A stretch of DNA of 58,485 nt, taken from assembly GCA_009773765.1 (NCBI GenBank), contig WTWZ01000024.1, positions 92,049 through 150,533 of the forward strand, written 5' to 3'. The stretch is from Prolixibacteraceae bacterium. GTDB taxonomy: Bacteria > Bacteroidota > Bacteroidia > Bacteroidales > Prolixibacteraceae. Positions 1 to 8,199 of this stretch are shown here, piece after piece. The stretch's first letter is position 1, and every line of letters begins with the position of its first letter. The translations under genes and the position numbers were made by a program. The notes beneath the pieces were generated by a model. The model was not told where the DNA came from, did not search any database, and saw only the letters and a program-made list of their open reading frames with translations.

Positions 1-336
1 AAACGAATTCCAGCCAATCCAGATTACCGGAATAAACAACAGGACAATTTGCGCAACAGTATAAATAAAAAAACCATCCCTGTGCAATTTCCACATTCTG
101 ATAGCGCCAACAAGCGAAACCGCTGAAAGCGCCATAAACAAAGTAAAATAAAATGGCGAAATGGCTTCAACCGTATGCCAGTTGGAATATTTAAAAATGA
201 ATTCAGATGCTTTTTTGAAAAAAACGGATGCCAGAAAATAAACTATAAAAGCTGTGGCATTGCCAATAAACGATAAAATGCAAAGTGCGGAAAGTAAATC
301 AGGCCGTTTCTTTACTGTTTTTTCTGACGAATTCAT
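1..336 (-). CDS. Membrane protein, 3' end beyond window edge
   Basis: The reading frame is open from an ATG at 336 to the window edge, giving 112 residues that begin MNSSEKTVKKRPDLLSALC. Three hydrophobic stretches are visible (about residues 14-35, 52-72 and 88-107), separated by short charged loops such as RMWKLHRDG, so this is a small multi-pass inner-membrane protein. The C-terminus is missing. I do not recognise a specific family; many Bacteroidota genomes carry short uncharacterised membrane proteins of this kind. It is divergent from surE across a roughly 160-bp gap. Confidence 0.65.
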   Translation of the reverse strand, partial: MNSSEKTVKKRPDLLSALCILSFIGNATAFIVYFLASVFFKKASEFIFKYSNWHTVEAISPFYFTLFMALSAVSLVGAIRMWKLHRDGFFIYTVAQIVLLFIPVIWIGWNSF

Positions 337-473
337 TGCTTTACAAATTTCAGGTAAAAATAAGGTTAAAAGCAAAGCCACAGATTCACAGATTAAAAAA
401 AATCAAAAATCCATGAATCTGTAGCGTCAGGTTTTGTATATTGATGAAAAGGCGCAGCCAAAACAATAATCAT

Positions 474-481
474 TATATTTG
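474..481 (+). promoter_or_regulatory. Bacteroidota -7 promoter box for surE
   Basis: TATATTTG matches the Bacteroidota -7 consensus TAnnTTTG exactly. It lies 18 nt before the surE ATG at 500, so transcription would start a few bases before the gene. This argues against the in-frame TTG at 479, which lies inside the box. No convincing -33 TTTG is present at the usual spacing. Confidence 0.5.
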
Positions 482-499
482 TTCCCTATTCAAAAAAAT

Positions 500-1261
500 A
501 TGTCAGACAGGCCTTTTATTTTAGTTACCAACGACGACGGAATTCACGCCCGCGGATTACGCGAACTTGTTGAAGTAATGCAGTTTTTTGGGGAAATAGT
601 GGTTATTTCCTCAGAAATTTCAATGTCGGGAAAATCTTGTGCAATTACGGTTGACCAACCTTTACGCGCCATTCCGGTTGAAAAAATTCATGGCGTTCCC
701 ACTTACAAATGTAACGGAACGCCGGTTGACGCAGTAAAACTCAGCTTTAACAGTTTGTTCGACCGTAAACCCGATTACGTGGTATCAGGGATTAACCACG
801 GAACAAACTCATCAATAAGTGTAATTTACAGCGGAACGATGGGCGCTGCAATCGAAGGTAGTTTGCATGGCGTTCCATCGGTTGGTTTTTCGCTCGACGA
901 TTACAGCAGCGAAGCCGATTTTTCGAAAGCCAAAATCATTGTTGCCAAGGTTTTTCAGAGTGTGCTCGATAACGGATTGCCGCCTTTTACCTGTTTAAAT
1001 GTAAATGTTCCGCAGGGCAAGCCAAAAGGGATAAAAGTATGCAGGCAGGCACATGGAAAATGGGTGGAGGAATTTGAGAAACGCATCGACCCACACGGCC
1101 GTGAATATCACTGGCTGTCGGGTTATTTTAAAAATTTCGAAATTGATTCAACCGAGACAGATATGTATGCACTCGAAAATAAATATGCCTCGGTGGTTCC
1201 GGTTACCGTTGACATGACTTGTTATAAAACCCTTGCCGAAATTCAAAACTGGAAATTTTAA
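500..1261 (+). CDS. surE: 5'/3'-nucleotidase SurE
   Basis: The 253-residue protein is a SurE-family metal-dependent nucleoside monophosphatase, which in the family dephosphorylates 5'- and 3'-nucleotides and is linked to stationary-phase survival. The N-terminal metal-binding motif TNDDGIHARGL is present near residue 11. The SGINHGTNSS and YSGTMGAAIEG motifs that build the active site follow at about 97-120. Length is normal for the family. I chose the ATG at 500 over an upstream in-frame TTG at 479 because the latter lies in the promoter box. The stop overlaps the start of the next gene by one base (TAATG), and the surE/lpxB linkage is a common Bacteroidota arrangement, so the three genes probably form one transcript. 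Confidence 0.95.
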   Translation: MSDRPFILVTNDDGIHARGLRELVEVMQFFGEIVVISSEISMSGKSCAITVDQPLRAIPVEKIHGVPTYKCNGTPVDAVKLSFNSLFDRKPDYVVSGINHGTNSSISVIYSGTMGAAIEGSLHGVPSVGFSLDDYSSEADFSKAKIIVAKVFQSVLDNGLPPFTCLNVNVPQGKPKGIKVCRQAHGKWVEEFEKRIDPHGREYHWLSGYFKNFEIDSTETDMYALENKYASVVPVTVDMTCYKTLAEIQNWKF

Positions 1262-1563
1262 TGCAACGCCGGAGAACAAATAAATTCGATAATGTTGGTA
1301 TTGGTTTTTTAATCGGTTTTGTGCTGCCGGTGATTGTCTTTTTTGCTGTTTACTTTATTGGTAAGAGCAACGTTTCAATTGCTGATTATACAAACAGTTT
1401 GATGAAATTAAATGTGATGGTTAAACTGGGGAGTTTGTGCGTTTTTTTAAACAGCGCTGCATTCATGGGTTTATTGCAGCTAAAGTTTGAAAAAACAGCC
1501 CGCGGTATATTAGGGGCAACTATTATTTATGCATTCGTTGTATTAATCTCACAGGCATTTTAA
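1261..1563 (+). CDS. Small integral membrane protein between surE and lpxB
   Basis: This 100-residue protein has a basic N-terminus (MQRRRTNKFD) followed by three likely membrane helices (about 14-33, 52-72 and 80-98). No catalytic motif is visible and I do not recognise a named family. It starts within the surE stop codon and ends nine bases before the lpxB ATG, so it is translationally coupled to both. Position between surE and lpxB suggests a role at the inner membrane, possibly linked to lipid A synthesis, but that is inference from context only. Confidence 0.75.
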   Translation: MQRRRTNKFDNVGIGFLIGFVLPVIVFFAVYFIGKSNVSIADYTNSLMKLNVMVKLGSLCVFLNSAAFMGLLQLKFEKTARGILGATIIYAFVVLISQAF

Positions 1564-1572
1564 TTGTTCAAA

Positions 1573-2703
1573 ATGAAATATTATTTGGTTGCAGGCGAGG
1601 CTTCGGGCGATTTGCATGGTTCCAATTTAATGAAGGAGCTAAAGCTCGCTGATGAAAATGCAGAATTCAGGTTTTTTGGCGGCGATTTAATGCAGGCAGT
1701 TGGCGGAGAACTGGTAAAACATTACCGCAAAATGGCATTCATGGGAGTGGTTAACGTTGTTTTGAACCTGAAAACCATCAAACAAAACATGAAACTTTGC
1801 AAAACAGATTTGATTCTTTTCAAACCTGACGTATTAATACTGATTGATTATCCCGGTTTTAACTTTCGGGTTGCCGAATTTGCCAAACAATACAACATCA
1901 AAGTTTTCTACTACATTTCTCCCAAAATATGGGCGTGGAAAGAATACCGTGTTAAAAAAATAAAACGCATTGTGGACCGGATGTTTACCATTTTCCCGTT
2001 TGAAACAGAATTTTACAAAAAACACAATTTCGATGTTGATTATGTGGGCAACCCAACGTTAGATTCGATAGCAGAATTCAGGAGTAAAGCCCTGACAAAG
2101 AAAGAGTTCTTCGAAAAAAACGGATTGGACAACCGCCCTGTTGTTGCACTTATGGCAGGGAGCCGTGTTCATGAGGTAGATAAGTTGTTGCCGCTGATGG
2201 TAAAAATTGCTGAACAATTTATTGGTTTCCAGTTTATAATTGCAGGGGTAACTGCCATCAATCTGGAAGTTTACAATAAATATATTCGGAATAAACCGGT
2301 GAAACTGATTTTCGGACAAACCTACGATATTCTGAATAACGCACACACGGCGCTGGTTGCCTCCGGGACAGCAACCCTGGAAACAGCGTTGTTTGATGTG
2401 CCGCAAACCGTAATTTACAAAATGGAGGGCGGCTGGCTCGTGGATGTGATTTTCCGCAATTTTGTGCTGAAACCCATTGCGGTTTCCTTGCCCAGCATCA
2501 TTGTAAACAAAGTTATTATCAAAGAATTTATTCAGATGAAAATGACATTTGCAAATGTAAGGGCTGAAATGGAAAAACTCTTGTTCGATGAAAATTACCG
2601 TAAAAAAATATTGACTGATTACCAGCGTTTAAAAGAAATACTGGGCGAAACAGGAAGTTCGAAACGCGCAGCACAAAAAATGGTTGAACTTTTTAAACTT
2701 TAA
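1573..2703 (+). CDS. lpxB: Lipid-A-disaccharide synthase
   Basis: LpxB (glycosyltransferase family GT19) joins UDP-2,3-diacylglucosamine and lipid X to form the lipid A disaccharide at the cytoplasmic face of the inner membrane. The diagnostic N-terminus KYYLVAGEASGDLHGSNLM is intact, as are YYISPKIWAWKEYRVKKIK (about residues 112-130), MAGSRVHEV (about 192) and the C-terminal VASGTATLETALFDVP sugar-nucleotide site (about 258). At 376 residues it is full length. The ATG at 1573 places this motif directly at the N-terminus and is preferred to a TTG nine bases earlier. It is the last gene of the surE run. Its presence shows a Gram-negative envelope with lipid A. Confidence 0.95.
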   Translation: MKYYLVAGEASGDLHGSNLMKELKLADENAEFRFFGGDLMQAVGGELVKHYRKMAFMGVVNVVLNLKTIKQNMKLCKTDLILFKPDVLILIDYPGFNFRVAEFAKQYNIKVFYYISPKIWAWKEYRVKKIKRIVDRMFTIFPFETEFYKKHNFDVDYVGNPTLDSIAEFRSKALTKKEFFEKNGLDNRPVVALMAGSRVHEVDKLLPLMVKIAEQFIGFQFIIAGVTAINLEVYNKYIRNKPVKLIFGQTYDILNNAHTALVASGTATLETALFDVPQTVIYKMEGGWLVDVIFRNFVLKPIAVSLPSIIVNKVIIKEFIQMKMTFANVRAEMEKLLFDENYRKKILTDYQRLKEILGETGSSKRAAQKMVELFKL

Positions 2704-2759
2704 ACTTTTAACGCTGAACTTTAAACTAAGTTATTGATTGGTTAAACGTTGTTAGTTCA

Positions 2760-2936
2760 ATGGGCGCAATCAGCAAAGGTGTAAAAGTTGTGTTTTCTTC
2801 CGAAGAAACCGATTCAAATGCAGTTCGGCTGGAAGATGGCAATTATAAGAAATCTGTTGTTGGCACAATTTCATACATGCCCCCTGTTTTTGGCTGTTTT
2901 ATCAGCAGCGTGGTTATCCGCGATTTGGTTTTGTAA
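2760..2936 (+). pseudogene. tcdA: Remnant of tcdA 3' end (tRNA t6A dehydratase)
   Basis: A 58-codon frame from an ATG at 2760 resembles the C-terminal portion of TcdA/CsdL, the ThiF/E1-like enzyme that cyclises N6-threonylcarbamoyladenosine in tRNA. Recognisable segments are KGVKVVFSSEE and the closing GTISYMPPVFGCFISSVVIRDL. The adenylation domain (nucleotide-binding loop, catalytic Cys) is absent upstream, and an in-frame TAA lies about 36 nt before the ATG, so this is a deletion remnant rather than a functional gene. The family assignment rests on recall of the C-terminal motif and could be tested by a profile search. Confidence 0.55.
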
Positions 2937-3000
2937 ACCGGGAATTTCTAAATGATATTTCTTGAAATTCGTTGATTTAGAAAAATTTGAGGTTTTCTGA

Positions 3001-3029
3001 TTGTTTTTTGTAATAATAGTTTACCTTTG
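3001..3029 (+). promoter_or_regulatory. Promoter for RRM/cold-shock transcript
   Basis: TACCTTTG at 3022-3029 fits the -7 consensus TAnnTTTG, with TTG at 3001-3003 about 18 nt upstream as the -33 element. Transcription would begin about 3036, leaving a long leader before the RRM gene at 3279. Confidence 0.55.
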
Positions 3030-3068
3030 GCGCGTTAAAAAAATGGAAACGATTTGATTTTAATTAGT

Positions 3069-3102
3069 CGTCTGTCATATTTTTAACAGATGGTCTTTTT
3101 TT
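3069..3102 (+). promoter_or_regulatory. Leader hairpin with U-tract (possible attenuator)
   Basis: CGTCTGT at 3069-3075 pairs with ACAGATG at 3086-3092 (7 bp with one G-U pair, 10-nt loop), followed by seven T residues at 3096-3102. This is the architecture of an intrinsic terminator. It lies inside the presumed leader of the RRM/csp transcript, so it may act as an attenuator; alternatively it terminates transcription from upstream. Confidence 0.45.
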
Positions 3103-3278
3103 AGTGATTTTTTGAGACAGTCGGGCAGTTCAGCTTTCTTGTTTTTCTCCATGGTATTTATTTGTAAATCAGGATTTACTAATTTTGGGATATGCGTAAA
3201 ACCTGGAAATTGCACAATTTTTGTTGTGCTGTTTGGTATTTAAAAAAATCGAAGGTATTAATTTTTAAAAAGGAACAA

Positions 3279-3596
3279 ATGAACATTTATGTTGGAAATC
3301 TTCCATTTAATTTAGGAGAGGAAGATTTAAAAGAAATTTTCGAAGAGTATGGTGAAGTAACTACCACCAAAGTTATTTCTGATAAATTTTCAGGAAGAAG
3401 CAAAGGATTTGGATTTGTTGAAATGGAGAGTTCTGAAGAAGCAACCAAAGCCATTAAAGAACTGAACAATGCTGAAATCAGCGGTAGAAACATCAAAGTG
3501 AACGAATCGAAACCAAAACCGGCCGAAAGCCGCGGAGGAGGTGGAGAACGTCGCGGCGGTGGCGGCGGCGGTTACCAACGCAGAGAACGCTACTAA
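3279..3596 (+). CDS. Glycine-rich RRM RNA-binding protein
   Basis: The 105-residue protein has a single RNA-recognition motif (about residues 1-78) with RNP2 as IYVGNL near the N-terminus and RNP1 as KGFGFVEM near residue 43. A short Arg/Gly tail ([20 protein letters not shown]) follows. Such single-RRM Gly-rich proteins are common in Bacteroidota and are thought to bind RNA, often induced by cold. The ATG at 3279, with AAAAAGGA upstream as a possible ribosome site, places RNP2 at the usual distance from the N-terminus; an in-frame start at 3192 would add 29 non-RRM residues and is not favoured. The cold-shock gene begins two bases after the stop, so the two RNA-binding proteins are likely co-expressed. 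Confidence 0.9.
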   Translation: MNIYVGNLPFNLGEEDLKEIFEEYGEVTTTKVISDKFSGRSKGFGFVEMESSEEATKAIKELNNAEISGRNIKVNESKPKPAESRGGGGERRGGGGGGYQRRERY

Positions 3597-3598
3597 CA

Positions 3599-3793
3599 AT
3601 GAAAGGCACCGTAAAATGGTACGATGCAGTTAAAGGATTTGGGTTTATCCAATCTGAAGACAACAAGGATTTGTTTGTGCACCGTTCCGGAGTAAAAGAC
3701 AACGTCTTTTCGTTGGAAGCAGGACAGGCGGTTGAATTTGAAATCAAGGAAAACGACAAAGGTCCTGTAGCAATAAATGTTGAAGTGATTTAA
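3599..3793 (+). CDS. Cold-shock domain protein (CspA family)
   Basis: A 64-residue cold-shock domain covers the entire protein. [17 protein letters not shown] contains the RNP1-like motif KGFGFI, and DLFVHRS is the RNP2-like motif; both supply the aromatic residues that stack on single-stranded nucleic acid. Csp proteins act as RNA chaperones and melt secondary structure. The gene directly follows the RRM gene with a two-base gap and is closed by a strong intrinsic terminator. The shared long leader and hairpin upstream resemble the cis-regulation known for cold-shock mRNAs, which is inference here. Confidence 0.93.
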   Translation: MKGTVKWYDAVKGFGFIQSEDNKDLFVHRSGVKDNVFSLEAGQAVEFEIKENDKGPVAINVEVI

Positions 3794-3807
3794 CAAAGCA
3801 ATAAATG

Positions 3808-3843
3808 AAAAAAGGATTCAGTGAAAACTGAATCCTTTTTTTT
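3808..3843 (+). terminator. Intrinsic terminator after csp gene
   Basis: A 15-bp stem (AAAAAAGGATTCAGT at 3808-3822 with its complement ending at 3841) is closed by a GAAA tetraloop and followed by T residues. The A-rich 5' arm means it may terminate in both directions, but the minus-strand gene to the right ends about 150 bases away. Confidence 0.85.
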
Positions 3844-3994
3844 GATCCGAAAATAAAATCTTCCTTTATCCATAGGAACCTTGTCATTTCGAAAGGGCGC
3901 ACATCATGAGAAACTTGTTTCAACAGTAAAATTGAACCGCTCAATTAGTGGAACGCGCGGCTGAGAAATGTTTTACGCTGTTTTCCCTGGGCCA

Positions 3995-5335
3995 TTACTT
4001 TTCCGAAAAACAATACAAAGATTTAAATCCCCTCAAAATCAGGTCATCGCCAACAACTACAGGCGAGGCATGGAAATTATCGTCAAGTGTGTTTGATGCC
4101 AGTATTTCAAAGTTTTCACCGGCTTTTATTACCATACAAATCTTATCGGCAGCAATATACAGTCGGTCATTAACTCCGATGGGCGAAGAAAAAATGGAAT
4201 TTATTCCTTCCATCTTTTGTTTTGCATAAAATAATTTGCCTGTTTTGGCCTCCATACAGGAAACGTAACCTGTGTTCACCCTTAAAAAGTAAAGTTTCCC
4301 ATTCATCAAAACAGGATTGGGGGTGTAAGGTGCATCTTCGGCAAAAGTCCATAAAATGGCATCTGTTCCTGTAATATCCCCTTTTGCTTTTGCCAGATCG
4401 ATGGCTTGCATGGCGCTTCCCCTGAAACCGCTCATCACATATATAATCCCATTTTCATAGATCGGGTTTGGAATTACATTCCGGGTTAAACCGGTGCTGG
4501 TCCATATAATTTCACCTGTTTCAAAATCGTAACTTCTAATCTGGGTTGTTGCGCTGGTTATTACCTGTGGTTTTCCATTTACTTCAACCACAAACGGTGT
4601 TGACCACGATGTGCGTTCTTCGCGTTTCTTTTTCCAAACGTCTTTCCCCGTTTTTTTGTCGATGGCAAATATAAACGATTCTCCCTCGTGATCCCAAAGA
4701 ATAAATATTTTGTCCTTGTACAAATAGGGAGATTCGCCCTCGCCAAAACTCATGTGTTTTTGCATCTGTCCAAAATCGCGTTCCCAAATCACTTTACCTG
4801 AAAAATCAAGGCAAAACAGTCCGCGCGAACCAAAATAAGCGTAAATAAATTCACCGTCTGTACATGGCGAATTCGATGCCCAGCTTCCCAGTTCATGGGT
4901 GCTTTCCTGCGGCCATTCGCGGGCTACGGTGGTTTGCCATTCAATTTTACCTGTTTCACGGTTAACAAGAATTACCCTGTATTCATGAACGGCATCGGTT
5001 TTTGTGCTTGACATTCTTTGCTGCGTTTCACCAGCGGTTGATTCTTCCACTTTGATTTTTTCATCTGTTGGCACCGCAGTTAGTACTATTATTTTATTTC
5101 CCCATACAATGGGTGTGGCATGCCCTTTCCCTGGAATTTCGGTTTTCCATTTCAGGTTTTTGGTTTCACTGAATTCAATTGGCGGATTTCCTTTTATGGC
5201 AACCCCGGTACCCAGGGGGCCTCGCCATTGCGGCCAGTACGCAGAATTTGCATTTTCCTGTGCATTTATTCCGTGAATAAACATAAAAGAAAGGGTTAAG
5301 ATTGTTGTTAAAATTGATAAATTTTTCATTCTCAT
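3995..5335 (-). CDS. Secreted PQQ-like beta-propeller protein
   Basis: The 446-residue protein starts with a Sec signal peptide (SILTTILTLSFMFIHGINAQ, cleavage likely after NAQ) and continues as WD40/PQQ-like propeller blades. It begins WPQWRGPLGTGVA, the typical opening of the PQQ_2 type of periplasmic propellers. Repeated blade motifs include NKIIVLTAV, GEFIYAYFGSRGLFCLD, DKIFILWDHEGESFIFAIDKKTGKDVWKKK and NDRLYIAADK. No PQQ-enzyme catalytic residues are evident, so it is probably a non-enzymatic or BamB-like scaffold rather than a dehydrogenase. A second ATG two codons in could be the true start. It stands alone on its strand. Confidence 0.85.
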   Translation of the reverse strand: MRMKNLSILTTILTLSFMFIHGINAQENANSAYWPQWRGPLGTGVAIKGNPPIEFSETKNLKWKTEIPGKGHATPIVWGNKIIVLTAVPTDEKIKVEESTAGETQQRMSSTKTDAVHEYRVILVNRETGKIEWQTTVAREWPQESTHELGSWASNSPCTDGEFIYAYFGSRGLFCLDFSGKVIWERDFGQMQKHMSFGEGESPYLYKDKIFILWDHEGESFIFAIDKKTGKDVWKKKREERTSWSTPFVVEVNGKPQVITSATTQIRSYDFETGEIIWTSTGLTRNVIPNPIYENGIIYVMSGFRGSAMQAIDLAKAKGDITGTDAILWTFAEDAPYTPNPVLMNGKLYFLRVNTGYVSCMEAKTGKLFYAKQKMEGINSIFSSPIGVNDRLYIAADKICMVIKAGENFEILASNTLDDNFHASPVVVGDDLILRGFKSLYCFSEK

Positions 5336-5519
5336 GGATTATATTGTTTTTAGTTTATTCTTGATTCGACTAATATATTGAATGTATTTATAATTACAAA
5401 ACAATCGTTCTCATCGGAGTTTATTACATACTTATTTTACTTTGGAAATATTGAAAAAAATTAAGTTAAATTTTTCAGAATAAGTAAATAATATCAGGGT
5501 TTCCCACTCGTTTCACACC

Positions 5520-5527
5520 TATATTTG
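5520..5527 (+). promoter_or_regulatory. -7 promoter box upstream of lipoprotein gene
   Basis: TATATTTG matches TAnnTTTG exactly and ends 18 bases before the ATG at 5546, the same spacing seen upstream of surE. No clear -33 TTTG is seen. Confidence 0.5.
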
Positions 5528-5545
5528 AATCGAAAATTTTAAGCC

Positions 5546-7477
5546 ATGTTCAGAAAAATCAACTTAAACCGCTTTTTTAAACCGGTATTTTCAAGATGTA
5601 TTCATAAAACCACCTATTTAATTCTGCTTCTTTTTGTGGTGGCGTGTGAATTTCAGCCTTCAGAAATTCCGCTCACTCAAATGGAAAAACCATCAGCAAA
5701 TGCGCCAACCCTGCTCATTGAAGTAACGCCCGATATGGATACTTTAAAACTGGCAGGCGATGTTTGGACTGAATATAAAATCCATTCAGCAGAAGCAGAA
5801 ATTCGCTGGATTAAAATATCCTTTGATAATACAGAAGTTTATAACGGTGATTATAATTCCAGTTATTTGCCACGGGTTCCGGTGGTTGCAGGAAATTACA
5901 CTGAAGGATTACATTTTATTACCATTCAAACATTTACATCGAGCAACACAGGAAGTATTGCAGATAAATCGGGTGCAGAAGGATTTTTATACGAAGCGGT
6001 TTGGCCGGTTATCATCGCACACAATGTATCACCTGTGCTGAATATTAAGAGCCTTGTTTATAAAAACCCGGGAGTTGAAGTAGTCTGGGATAAATATGAT
6101 TACTATGGATTTCAGTCGTACCAGTTTTCGAAAGGTACTGTGATTGATGGAAATAAAGTTGAAAAACAATTTACCAATTCAAAACAAACCAGTTATACTG
6201 ATTATTCTTACATCGAAGGTGAATATGCCTGGTATTCAGTTTCATTGCAAGGTTGGTATTCAGAAAGTAAAGAGTTTGTTAAACCCATTGAAGCGCCGGT
6301 TACAGAACAATTGCCCGGTCAAAAATTAAAGGTAAACTGGAGAAAAACCTCGAATCCGGGACTGCTTGGATTTTACCATATAAAACTTTCTGCACCTGCT
6401 GGCGCCCGTAGCGAAGAACTGGTTGTTAACAGTGCTGCTGATACTTCAGTAACTTTCAATACCCCGGGATTTGGAGGTGCATACGAAATTCAGGTGCGCT
6501 ATGTACCCAAAACTTATACAGGGCCTTACATCAATTATAATTCAGCAGGAGGAATATCATCCTGGGCGCCGGGCAACCCAATGCCTTCGTTTTACAGGGG
6601 ATTTAACCTGAATGAGACGGGCGAGGTTTTATTGTACGTTCCGGGTAAATTTGTGAAATACAATGTGGCGACAGGAAAAGTAGCCGATTCATTAATGGTG
6701 AATATTTCTGACAATGAAAATATCAGGGTATCCGAAACCGGAAGATATTTCTCGTATTTCAACAACGACGAATTTGTGTTGGTGGAAACTGCAACATGGA
6801 ACATTGTAAACCATTTCAAAGTTCCTTTTTATTATTTCAATTCGCTGAATGCACGAAGTATTTCTATATCCGATAATTATCAGCTCGCAGTGGTTGACCA
6901 TTGGTCGGTTTTATCGGTTTACGATTGCCGCTCTGGAAACGAAGTTTTCAGGAAGGTGAGTGGCAACATCAACAGCATCATGAGTGCAGAAATTAACAGC
7001 GACGGTACAAAAATAATGTATATGGAGGTTGTAAATTATGGTGAGGGAAAAGTGTTGCGCCTTGCAAATTTTGGCACTGCCGGATTAACGGACCTGGGCG
7101 AACTTAAAACAGCCGATTACGATTACAAAACCTGGTTTTCTTTTGCGGGAAATGAAGTTATCATACTGAACAATACTTTTGCGTACAATTATACAGGCGA
7201 AGTGCGAAGTGCAGATGATTTTTCACTCATCAGCCAGTTGAAATTCCCTGAAAGGTTTGTGCCAATTGCGCTTGATACAAAAAATAAACAGGCAATTCTA
7301 AAATATGGATATTCAGGTGGTTACGATTATGGATATGTTGTTGATTTGAAGACTTTCGGAGTCGAAAAAACAATTCCGTACCTGGGCGATTACCGGTCGC
7401 GTTACCTCATTTCTGAAGGGATTGTAATGAGCGGAACAGGAAGATTTCTTTCAGTAAATGATTTAAAAAGTGAATAA
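5546..7477 (+). CDS. Lipoprotein with propeller-like C-terminal half
   Basis: This 643-residue protein has a long basic N-terminus, a hydrophobic stretch and a lipobox LFVVAC with the lipidated Cys at residue 34, so it should be anchored in an envelope membrane. Residues about 50-330 look like fibronectin-type or Ig-like beta modules (WTEYKIHSAEAEIRWIKISF; VVWDKYDYYGFQSYQFSKGT). Residues about 350-640 have repeated GRYFSYFNNDEFVLVET, NYQLAVVDHWSVLSVYD and GTKIMYMEV segments typical of a beta-propeller of the WD40 or YVTN type. No catalytic motif is visible. The next gene, a small outer-membrane barrel, begins two bases after its stop, so the two are probably made together as a surface complex. 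Confidence 0.75.
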   Translation: MFRKINLNRFFKPVFSRCIHKTTYLILLLFVVACEFQPSEIPLTQMEKPSANAPTLLIEVTPDMDTLKLAGDVWTEYKIHSAEAEIRWIKISFDNTEVYNGDYNSSYLPRVPVVAGNYTEGLHFITIQTFTSSNTGSIADKSGAEGFLYEAVWPVIIAHNVSPVLNIKSLVYKNPGVEVVWDKYDYYGFQSYQFSKGTVIDGNKVEKQFTNSKQTSYTDYSYIEGEYAWYSVSLQGWYSESKEFVKPIEAPVTEQLPGQKLKVNWRKTSNPGLLGFYHIKLSAPAGARSEELVVNSAADTSVTFNTPGFGGAYEIQVRYVPKTYTGPYINYNSAGGISSWAPGNPMPSFYRGFNLNETGEVLLYVPGKFVKYNVATGKVADSLMVNISDNENIRVSETGRYFSYFNNDEFVLVETATWNIVNHFKVPFYYFNSLNARSISISDNYQLAVVDHWSVLSVYDCRSGNEVFRKVSGNINSIMSAEINSDGTKIMYMEVVNYGEGKVLRLANFGTAGLTDLGELKTADYDYKTWFSFAGNEVIILNNTFAYNYTGEVRSADDFSLISQLKFPERFVPIALDTKNKQAILKYGYSGGYDYGYVVDLKTFGVEKTIPYLGDYRSRYLISEGIVMSGTGRFLSVNDLKSE

Positions 7478-7478
7478 A

Positions 7479-8177
7479 ATGAAACGATCTGTAATTTTAG
7501 TTTTGGCATTTCTTTTTGCCACCGTAGTTTATTCGCAAGATGAGAAATCGCTTTTGAAACTGGGTTTAACCGGTGGTTTTGGCGGGTATTCTTATGAAAA
7601 TCTATCTGATATCAATGAAGCTGTAATCAACCAGTTACCTTTCGATGCAGCAGTTATTGATAATTTTCCTGACCGGTTTTATTTTGGTGGCGTTGCGCTT
7701 ATCCGGATTGCCAACTGGTATTGGGCCGGGCCTTCATACCAGTTTCATTCTACAGGTTCGCGGGTGGGTGCAAAAGATTATTCTGGCAGTTATCATTTCG
7801 ACCAGATTCTTTCTGCTCATCAGTTGGGTCTTGAAAATGAAATTCGAATTTCGAAAACCATGAAACCTGCAATTTTTTTGGATATCAGTGGCGGAGTGAA
7901 TTTTCCAACCTGGAAAACGGAAGAGGTTTTGGAGATTTCGGGCGAAACAAATGAGGATCGTTCTGAATATGTTGCTGTAAAACCTTTTGTTCTTCCGGCT
8001 TTTAAAGTAAGTTATCCGGTTTATAAAAATTTCTCTGTTACAGCGCAGGCGGGATATTTATTCGATTTGGGTGGAAAATATCATTTGTCAGGCAACAAAG
8101 ATTATCAATCTACCCTCAAAATTCCCTGGAGTGGGTATCGCTTTTCACTTGGTTTGGAATATAATGTTATTTGGTAA
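7479..8177 (+). CDS. Outer-membrane beta-barrel protein, OmpA-like fold
   Basis: The 232-residue protein has a Sec signal peptide (KRSVILVLAFLFATVVYSQ) and then alternating amphipathic strands (KLGLTGGFGGYSYENL, RFYFGGVALIRIANWYWAG, SVTAQAGYLFDLGGKY), ending in a final strand SGYRFSLGLEYNVIW with the terminal aromatic residue favoured by BAM-assembled barrels. It is likely a small 8-stranded outer-membrane barrel. The ATG at 7479 is one base after the upstream TAA; an in-frame GTG at 7470 inside the upstream gene is less likely. Function is unknown, and the coupled lipoprotein is its probable partner. Confidence 0.75.
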   Translation: MKRSVILVLAFLFATVVYSQDEKSLLKLGLTGGFGGYSYENLSDINEAVINQLPFDAAVIDNFPDRFYFGGVALIRIANWYWAGPSYQFHSTGSRVGAKDYSGSYHFDQILSAHQLGLENEIRISKTMKPAIFLDISGGVNFPTWKTEEVLEISGETNEDRSEYVAVKPFVLPAFKVSYPVYKNFSVTAQAGYLFDLGGKYHLSGNKDYQSTLKIPWSGYRFSLGLEYNVIW

Positions 8178-8199
8178 CTTATATTCCGTTTTCTTCTTT

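Larger units (their letters stand above)
2937..3278. other. Non-coding leader region upstream of RRM gene
   Basis: No gene is seen in these roughly 340 bases. The stretch contains the promoter and hairpin annotated separately, followed by AT-rich sequence up to the RRM start codon. If the promoter at 3001-3029 is used, the mRNA would carry an untranslated leader of about 240 nt. Confidence 0.5.

Noticed and set aside
3870-3915. A second copy of the TGTCATTTCGA-type repeat after the csp terminator
   Set aside because: Only a degenerate fragment is seen with no clear inverted partner; mentioned with the 53-kb repeat rather than annotated.
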